From assembly GCA_947561585.1 (NCBI GenBank), contig CANNZV010003233.1, forward strand, positions 1 to 64,000: a DNA stretch of 64,000 bases. The letters run 5' to 3'. Of the stretch, positions 57,122 through 64,000 are shown piece after piece. How positions within the stretch are numbered: the first letter of the stretch is position 1; every line of letters begins with the position of its first letter. This DNA comes from Caprella mutica (lineage: Eukaryota > Arthropoda > Malacostraca > Amphipoda > Caprellidae). A model generated the notes under the pieces. That model made no database searches and had not been told where the DNA came from. It saw only the letters and a program-made list of their open reading frames with translations. A program made the position numbers and the translations under genes.

Positions 57122-58425
57122 TATAGGGCAAGTTATTTTAATTGGTACTATCCATGATAACTACCGGTATCGTGAATAACAATAAAAAATAAACTTTGTA
57201 TCCATGATACCTACAGGAATCATGGATACCAATTAAGTATCTATTTGGTGATCCCTCCCCTCAGGAGGGCTCCAAGGGGGGGGGGGGTTAAGGTCATAAA
57301 TCATGTTTTTTTTTTAATTTCAAAAGGAATTTTAGACAGTGTATTCTTATGTCCCAATTTTCTTTAGGGGCTAGAGGCACTACAACACACCCAATGCAGG
57401 ACGCAAACGGGGCATGTATTTTTTACGTCCGATTTTGGTCAAATATACTGTATACGTTTTTGGATCTCCTGTAAGATTTGTATTTTCCACCTAAAAAAAA
57501 AACGAGAAGACAATGAATTTCACGCTACAAGAAAACCAAAGACAGTTTTAGAATCCTAATTGGAACATTTTCAATTTTCACTCTTTTTTTTTATCACAGT
57601 TCGAAATTGCTTATAAAAAAAGTCGAAAGCCAAAAGCGAAATAGTTCCCGAATAAAATGTGTTTTGTATGCGAAGTTAAATATTCCTTACAAACTGAAGG
57701 ACAATCAGTCCACAAATAAAAAAGTTTTCTGAAATGTGGGGTTGACCCTTAAAATAAAATGTAAACTAGATTACGTGCACTCGGTAGAGTGCATACCTTC
57801 GCCGCCGCTTTTCCGTTTGATACCAAAATCTGATAAACTGGTGACTGGATAGTGACCAATCGACTCAGTAAGTTTCATGCAATATGGTTTAATACTTTTT
57901 GAGTTATTGAGTTATAAATGACCTTGACCTTTAACCGGCCCGGGTTGCTCCCAAAAATCTACCAGATGGTTCGTGGACATTGTCCAATCGTCCAATCAAA
58001 TTTTAGACAATTACAACACTTTTTGAGTTATTGAGTTATAAATAGCCTTGACCAATTGATCTTTGACCCGATCGCTCCCAAATTCAAACAAAATGGTTCA
58101 TGTATAACCAATCGTCCCACCAAGTTTCACGGAATATGGTTCAATACTTTTTGAGTTATAAATGACCATGACCATGACTTTTGACCGGGTCGCTCATAAA
58201 ATTCTACCAGAAGGCCAGTGGACATTGACCAATCGTTTAACCAAAATTCAGGCAATTTGGTTGAACACTTTTTCAGTTATGCGAATAACAAGATTATAAA
58301 TAAATAAATGCCACCTGTAATGTAACCTTTCCGCATTCTGCGAAGGTAATAATAATTGTTATATACTTTTCTAACATATGATCGAATATGTGAAGCCGTC
58401 CGATAACTCGGTAACTTATATCTGT
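57122..58425. mobile_element. GGGTAAGTTCC-type MITE split by a dispersed repeat, just upstream of the DENN gene
   Basis: The left end near 57125 reads GGGCAAGTTATTTTAATTGG, followed by TATCCATGATACCTACAGG-type palindromes. The right end (ATATGATCGAATATGTGAAG, CGATAACTCGGTAACTTA) is at 58375-58422. Bases 57768-58350 between are a copy of the dispersed repeat at 5465. A G11 run lies near 57278-57288. The right end stops about 8 bases before the first in-frame ATG of the next gene's leading exon. Confidence 0.6.
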
Positions 58426-58597
58426 AGTCATTATGACATCACGCTCTCTACTACAAGATTACGACTTATCCAAACGTACCTCTGGCAACCGAACGCAGAA
58501 CAACAACAATGGGTCAATCCAAACATTTCCTCATCAGTTGTATTTGTTAGACCGTAGAGATGAGTGGCACTTTGTTCTCTTAGAAAGCTTCACAATT

Positions 58598-61500
58598 ATG
58601 GGTTCTTCAAAAGAGTACCAAAGATTGTTCGATTATTTTGCCATTATAGGATTAAATTCTGATGGTGGACTCCTCGCTAATAGTATTCAAGGTGAGTAAA
58701 ACGGAGTGTAAGTATTATAAATGTGTTACCTAATACCAATCGCATATCTAGGTAGTAACTAAATCTTCTGTTTTCTGATGATCCTACATAGAACATAGGT
58801 TGTATTATGATACTTAATTGCAACTTTTTTAGATACTAAGATAACAAAGTAATCAATACAATTATATACATTGACTATAAAATAAATAACGTCTTAGTTA
58901 CTGATCGTGATCTTAGTCTGTTCAAAAGTTTCAAGACTATTAGGTAATTGAAGACTTTGAAGTTCTATAAGTTGTTTTTATTATGGACTGAGATGAATAG
59001 GTTATTTTCTAATTGGTATAATATATTTGGATAATTGGTGATATTTCTATCTTTGTGTGCAAAAACAGCAAAAGGTCTAAAATCTAATTATTCCCATTGT
59101 TTGATACCCAGCCAGTCTGCAAAAGATGCATGAAGTTGTGAAGTTTATCCGGCGACTGTTGAGGTCTTGAAATTAGTCTCCTGAATTATCCGGTGACAAT
59201 TTTCCAATTAATTCTTATCATTACATAGCTTCATGTAATTATTGGAGAGTATTTTGAAATGGCCATTTTGAAGAGAAATTTGAAAATCATTGGAGAGAAA
59301 TTGCCACAGAAAATAAATATCCGGAGACTAATTGTGCATGCTTTGCAGACTGCCGACTGGATACCCAGACTGCAGAAACTGATAAATTGTTCTCATAGAA
59401 ATCCTATATTTTGGTTTCTGTTCTCAGTAAAATGCATGTAAATATTAAAGAAATTAAGAAAATTAAGGATTGTTCACACAAAAAATGTTAAAAATGTTCC
59501 ATATTCTGCAGACTGATGATACTTATGACTTATCAAGTTATCTGAAACTTTTGAAACTAATTAAAAGCCACTCTGGAAAATACCTTTGGCTTGATGAATT
59601 TCGGAGGCTAAAGCTTTAGCTGCGGATTATACAGTTCACATTAATTTATTATTGTATTATATTTTAAAGTTTGTAAAACTCCAACAGAGTAATTAATCCA
59701 TCAGAAAATACCACTTTTTCCAGAGTGAATAAAAGCTGAGTGGCGCAGTGGTGCACCACTCACCACTGTACATTCTAATTCTATCAAATAAATAATTTGA
59801 ATGAAGATTTGATATAGTATCCATATGGAGCCACTCAGCGTAATGTGTCTCTTCTCCCGAGTCCTGCAGAGATTTTAATTTGATAGTTACTCTCTGACTC
59901 TCAGTCTCTCAGCAGCAAATACAGAATCTCTCGCAGCTAAATTAATGGTAACATAGGAATTAATTCAAACTCTCCCGCAGCTAAATTGATAGTAACATTG
60001 GAATTGATTCATGATCTCTAGCAAAGATCTCCAATTTTTAAAATTGGGCTCAGATTTATCACAGAGAGTCTTGGAAAAATGTTCTATATTTTGCAGTCCT
60101 GAATTATAGTGAATTTGATAATTGTTTGATAATTGTTTGTTTACACAATTACAATACAACCCACTCCCAGTTTAATTCTTTGATTAAGATGTTTAATTTG
60201 GAATAGAAAATAAAAGTTATCATAGAAAACTGTTATAAATTTATGAGAAACAGAATAACAGAAACTAAAAAAAATGTTATTTAACATTACATCAGTGTGC
60301 CAGTTTGGGTTGTTTTATTGAGAATAGAAGGTAACATCATTAATATTAAAGATTTCTTTCCAGTTTCTGCAGTATAAATTGATTAAAATGTGCTCAGAGC
60401 AAAATTAATATATTTGTACAAATACAGTAGATATATATGTGAGATAGCTACCTGAAATAGATAATATAAAAATATTCCCCATTGCCCATTGGTATATAAA
60501 TTTTTATTTTTTAAATTGGAAAATGCCATAATAATAAATGTTTTATCACATTTAAAAATATAATTCTGCTCTTCAATATTAATAACTTGTCAATCTATTA
60601 TGTATTAACAAACATCAGTTCCTATTAAATGATATCAGCTCATTTCATTAAAATGCTTTAAAGTATTTAATTTCTAATCTTGTCAATTTCTTAATAATCT
60701 GCTTATTGAGTTACAGGTTCTCACATTAATTCAATGGAATATTGTTCAATGATTTCTATCCATGTGCGTAGTTGGTTTATTCACCTACGTAATTTGAGGT
60801 GAAGTAACCTGACACCTTTGTTGATGTGTTGCTCTTGAGTTCCTCACCAGGATAAGGTTACTCTTAGTGGCTTGTCACTCTTTCTGAGAACAAAGAGTGA
60901 ATGTATATTAAGTAGCTTGTGAATTATTTATATCTTATTTTAATATTTATGAGTGATGGTTATCTTAGAGTGGAAAGACAAATATAGAAAACAATGGGTT
61001 ATTCTTTGTTCAGTTCTTAGAATTTAACTCTTGCTTTTGTTTCTACTTGAATATTCTTATTAAAAATGATAAGAAAATGTTTATTTAGCTTTGTTTGTTG
61101 ATTTTTTTATTTGCTAATGAAGTAGATTATTGCATCATTATTCTACTCATTTTACATTAACTACTTTTACTAGTTATATTCTAGGTTTTTCATAGCTACT
61201 TCAGTTATATCTCAACAGTATATTTGGGCATGACTCATGTTTTTGAGTTAAATTGATTAAAACTGAAGAGTAAATTTTTTTATTTTTAAATTAAAATAAA
61301 AGAAAAAAATATATATTTTGGAAACAAAAGCTTTGCTGAACATGTTTAAGTAGCAAAGTAGTGATTAATGCTCAGCCAATTATGTAGTTATTTATTTGTT
61401 CAATGATAAAGTAATCAGTATCTATAATTCATGACCTAATTAATATATTACTGTTTTAGTTAGATAATATCTAGCACAATAGGCAGTTTTTTTATTTGCA

Positions 61501-63749
61501 AAACATCACATTTTTTATTTTTAGCACAATAGGACACTAGCTAAACATCCCATTTTTATTTTTCAGTATCTTAATTGTTATGTAGCTAGCATAAATGAAA
61601 AGGAAATACCATTCTTTCTTAACAGCAGCATTGCTTTTATTCTCTTTACAAATGTCTGTTTGTTCAGTTTAGGCCTAACTGTTCACATGACTCATAGCCA
61701 TCTCTATCTCAAGAGTCAAATATCCCTTATCTTAGCATCTAACACGTTACTATGATAAGTGTACCTCGTGAGTTGTACTCTTATTGTCATCCTACGCAAC
61801 CGTTGATTCTGATTAATTTGTTGTTATTTGCATCTACATAATTCTAATAAAATTGATCTTCTGTCTTATATTGGTATGTAGTAATTTTTGGTAAATTATT
61901 CTTTTCTTATGATACATAGCTATAATTATTGGAATTTATAGCAGTACTGATATATACCATTATGTAGTAACAGTCTTTTTTTTTATTTTTGAGTGCTAAT
62001 TGTATGAATGCTTTAATTCTTTCAAACTCATATATTGCTTCTAACATTTGTTTCTTTTTTCAGGATGTAGTGAAGTGCTGTCACCATTGGAGAGAAGTTA
62101 CCTACCCACAGTGCTGGGGCACTACCCTGACACTGTGCCAGGCCAGCCTGCCTTGGACCACCAGGCTCTGCAGATGGTGAGAAAGGAGGAAAACAGCATC
62201 TTTTGAAAATATAGTAGAACTCCTCTATAGTGTCTTCCTCTATAATGATTGCTAATTACAGCTAATTCCCTCCATTTATTAATATTTCTCACTAAGATCG
62301 TTAACATCTTTTTTCTCCACATCAGCTCTGTATGCCTAAAGGCCTTCAGATCCGAACTCAGAAGCAGAGTTTAGACCCCATCTACCACCCATTCCTCATC
62401 ACACGAGAAGATGGCAGTCGTTGCTACGGCTTTTCATTCACCTTTTACGAAGAGGTCACGTGGCAGCATATATGCACCGCCCTACACAATCTGCAGGTGA
62501 ACTAGCTAATTAAAAGTCTTTTTGAGCTTCTTGAGCCTTGATTACATAAATAAATAATTAGCTAATTTGTTTTAACATTTTGTGTATGTTTTATATATTC
62601 TTGAATAAATTGTTTCATTGAAATAGTATAACATTTTAGCAGTTTATTTACTTAGGGGGTTTTTGATTATCTAGTAGGGAAGTTACGAGTTATTGGACTG
62701 TTTCACATTTTCGATCATATAAGAAACTATTTATCTAATAATTATGCCTAGCTAATTTAACTCATCAATTTCATTTATAAGATTGTATCGGTGATAGATG
62801 CAGGTATAATTGATACCAATAAAAATAAAGGAATTATTATTATATTGTTTTCTCTTATTTGACCATGGAATTGACTGATAATTTGAAATTTACTCTATCT
62901 TCATTCAAATATATTTTAACTTATAGTTATTGTGAATTGTTCATCTATTGTTGATTGTTTTCAGTCAACCTACCTGAGTGAAGTGGCAGCCTTATCCACC
63001 TCTGCTCCAGACGACAGTAGAGGAACGACTCGTTCTCTGCCACGGGAATTCAAGTGGAACGCCTCCAGATCGACTTTTTATGACATCACCAAAGATCAGC
63101 TTTTTGTGGGCAAATCAATTGTGCTTGTCGGAAGATATCCAGAGGTTCACACCGCTCACAAATTTTTAACTGGCCTTTACAGGTTTGTTGTATGCTCTAA
63201 CATTGATGTTTGTTTAAATTTTCAGGAATAAACTATTTCCATAACAAAAATTATTTAAATATATGATTAATGGATAGAGTAAGTTAGGAATTATCAGTCC
63301 ATTTTGCATCTTCAGTCTTATAAGGAAAAACTATATGATAGATATTGTATTGTATTTTCTTATGACCGAAGATGTGAAACTGACCGATAATTCATAACTT
63401 TCTCTATTTTCTTCCTTTGGTAAATTGTTTTGGATAACATGTGGCTAGCTCTCTTTTTTACTAATAGCTATACATCAAAGTGAAATAACTCTTAATTCAT
63501 CCCCACTAATTAGTGGTTAACATTTTCCAATGATGTTAGAGCTAAATAAATACACTTGAATGGAAATAACACTCCAAACATGTTGTTAGGTTGTTCTCTG
63601 GCTGTGAAGGAGGTTCTCTTGAATCACACGTGTACAACCTTCTTTACGAGGTTCACTGCCCCCCTCCCGGAAGATGTGTGTCTTTTCAGTGCATCTCCTC
63701 CCCTCACTTCTGCTACTCACCATCAAGATATGAACTGCCCCTCTTTTTA
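58598..63749 (+). CDS. DENN-domain protein, DENND5-like, 5' part (runs off the window)
   Basis: DENN proteins are exchange factors for Rab GTPases; DENND5 acts with Rab6 and Rab39 at the Golgi. Exons in matching phase are 58598-58691, 62064-62176, 62326-62496, 62965-63182 and 63590-63749, or 252 aa so far. The N-terminus RLFDYFAIIGLNSDGGL resembles DENND5 RFADYFVICGLD. PLERSYLPTVLGHYP, MLCMPKGLQIRTQ, FLITREDGSRCYGFSFTFYE, RSLPREFKW, FYDITKDQLFVGKSI and LESHVYNLLYEVHCPPPGR follow in the order expected of the upstream-DENN region. The start at 58598 is chosen because it sits just before the domain; an in-frame ATG at 58433 would add 55 polar residues. DENND5 is the best match by eye, but the N-terminal block is shorter than in vertebrates. 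Confidence 0.75.
59112..59360 (+). mobile_element. CCAGTCTG-superfamily MITE, word TTGGAGA, perfect target duplication
   Basis: It starts CCAGTCTGCAAAAGATGC and ends CTTTGCAGACTGCCGACTGG. ATACCCAG flanks both sides (59104-59111 and 59361-59368). It sits in the first bases of another element, which continues from 59369 as ACTGCAGAAACTGATAAATT. The core AATTAATTCTTATCATTACA is altered by a short insertion. Confidence 0.87.
59369..59516 (+). mobile_element. CCAGACTG-family MITE (TTCTCAGT word), host of the insertion above
   Basis: With its first bases at 59108-59111 or 59365-59368 it reads CCAGACTGCAGAAACTG, then TTCTCAGTAAAATGCATG. It ends CATATTCTGCAGACTG. It is closely related to 30082-30459. 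Confidence 0.75.
59568..59727 (-). mobile_element. CCACTCTGGAAAA-ended element, uninterrupted relative of 46413-46719
   Basis: It starts CCACTCTGGAAAATACC and ends GTATTTTCTGATGG-type sequence complemented, with TTTTTCCAGAGTG at the tip. The flanks ATTAAAAG and AATAAAAG match at seven of eight positions. It provides the empty site for the insertion at 46460-46604. Confidence 0.7.
59733..60100. repeat. Two further short elements in DENN intron 1
   Basis: Bases 59736-59842 are bounded by GCTGAGTGGC and its complement GCCACTCAGC. Bases about 59865-60100 are an inverse copy of the CTCCCGCAG family, with the core GTAACATAGGAATTAATTC and the end ATATTTTGCAGTCCTG. Confidence 0.6.
60101..62063. other. 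DENN gene intron 1, remaining part
   Basis: I see no repeat family or exon that I can support. It is AT-rich throughout. A palindromic TCTTTCTGAGAACAAAGAGTG lies near 60880-60899 and a duplicated TAGCACAATAGG near 61471 and 61525. Confidence 0.4.
62680..62900. mobile_element. MITE, GGGTAAGTTCC family, DENN intron 3
   Basis: The left end GGGAAGTTACGAGTTATTGG with TTTTCGATCATATAAGAAAC is matched by TTGACCATGGAATTGACTGA and AATTTGAAATTTACTC on the right. Confidence 0.75.
63270..63410. mobile_element. MITE, GGGTAAGTTCC family, short intact copy, DENN intron 4
   Basis: AGAGTAAGTTAGGAATTATC at the left is answered by GATAATTCATAACTTTCTCT at the right. TCTTATGACCGAAGATGTGA is on the inner right. 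With about 140 bp it is close to a minimal palindrome. Confidence 0.8.
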
Positions 63750-63778
63750 GTGAGTCTCTAGTGGCTAATGTTATCTCT

Positions 63779-63957
63779 GGGGTTGTGACAATATGCGTTT
63801 AAAATCATAGATCCTGAGAATAGTATAGACGGATTGAATTAAAGAGTATTGAATGGTTCTACACCAGTGGTATGTTGTATTTGATATCATTTCACTTCGT
63901 TTCGTCTATGATATTCTTAAGATCTATGATTTTAAACGCATATTGTCACAACCCTAG
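63779..63957. mobile_element. hAT-like MITE with 8-bp target duplication
   Basis: The left end GGGGTTGTGACAATATGCGT and right end (complement of CTAGGGTTGTGACAATATGC) are inverted repeats of more than 30 bp continuing through TTTAAAATCATAGATC. TTATCTCT flanks both sides (63771-63778 and 63958-63965). It lies just after DENN exon 5. It has no relation to the CCAGTCTG elements beyond duplication length. Confidence 0.85.
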
Positions 63958-64000
63958 TTATCTCTATACATCCTAGATAAATTAGCCTTCTTAGTTATTC

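Noticed and set aside
59733..59770. SINE A box (TGGCGCAGTGG)
   Set aside because: It matches the A-box consensus but lacks a B box downstream, and the segment has its own inverted ends (GCTGAGTGGC).

Overview
This window is eukaryotic nuclear DNA from an insect. The genes are split by GT-AG introns, some of them kilobases long and full of transposon relics. The base composition is AT-rich, with no operons and no prokaryotic signals. A hemipteran (planthopper-like) genome is my guess from the repeat-dense AT-rich style and the protein similarities, but nothing here fixes the species.

Genes, left to right. (1) A complete ten-exon ITPK1 gene (inositol-tetrakisphosphate 1-kinase; + strand, 338-9876; 419 aa). 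(2) A complete five-exon RAD9 gene (9-1-1 checkpoint clamp; - strand, 16270-10058; 392 aa), convergent with ITPK1 with only 181 bp between stop codons. (3) About 17 kb without a host gene (16.3-33.2 kb), made of foldback elements, MITEs, a broken LINE reverse transcriptase and a 70-copy minisatellite inside a TA-flanked element. (4) A secreted alpha-carbonic anhydrase (- strand, 35687-33258; 278 aa, eight exons, catalytic residues intact). (5) A secreted protein with a GQPGFH hexapeptide array and a WAP-like domain split by a long insertion (- strand, 39110-37953). (6) A small two-exon gene of unknown function (- strand, 44450-42268; 111 aa) and a possible orphan exon next to it. (7) COX7A, a cytochrome c oxidase subunit (+ strand, 45712-51270; 86 aa), whose 3.7 kb first intron is packed with nested transposons. 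(8) The 5' part of a DENN-domain gene, best matching DENND5 (+ strand, from 58598, running off the right edge). The genes have unrelated housekeeping, secreted and signalling roles and do not form a pathway cluster.

The most striking content is mobile DNA. At least eight sequence families of short (about 145-250 bp) elements end in CCAG[T/A]CTG...CAG[A/T]CTGG, or a close variant, and share one central core around ATTCCTATGTT. The sequence between is unrelated from family to family and is built from family-specific repeated words. Seven copies have perfect 8-bp target-site duplications that I could read directly, and two have an empty site in another copy of the host repeat, so these are real hAT-like insertions. 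They nest inside one another, sometimes exactly at each other's termini. A second abundant group is TA-flanked MITEs with a terminal repeat beginning GGGTAAGTTCCGAATTATCG. There are also several large foldback elements whose arms or loops consist of tandem repeats.
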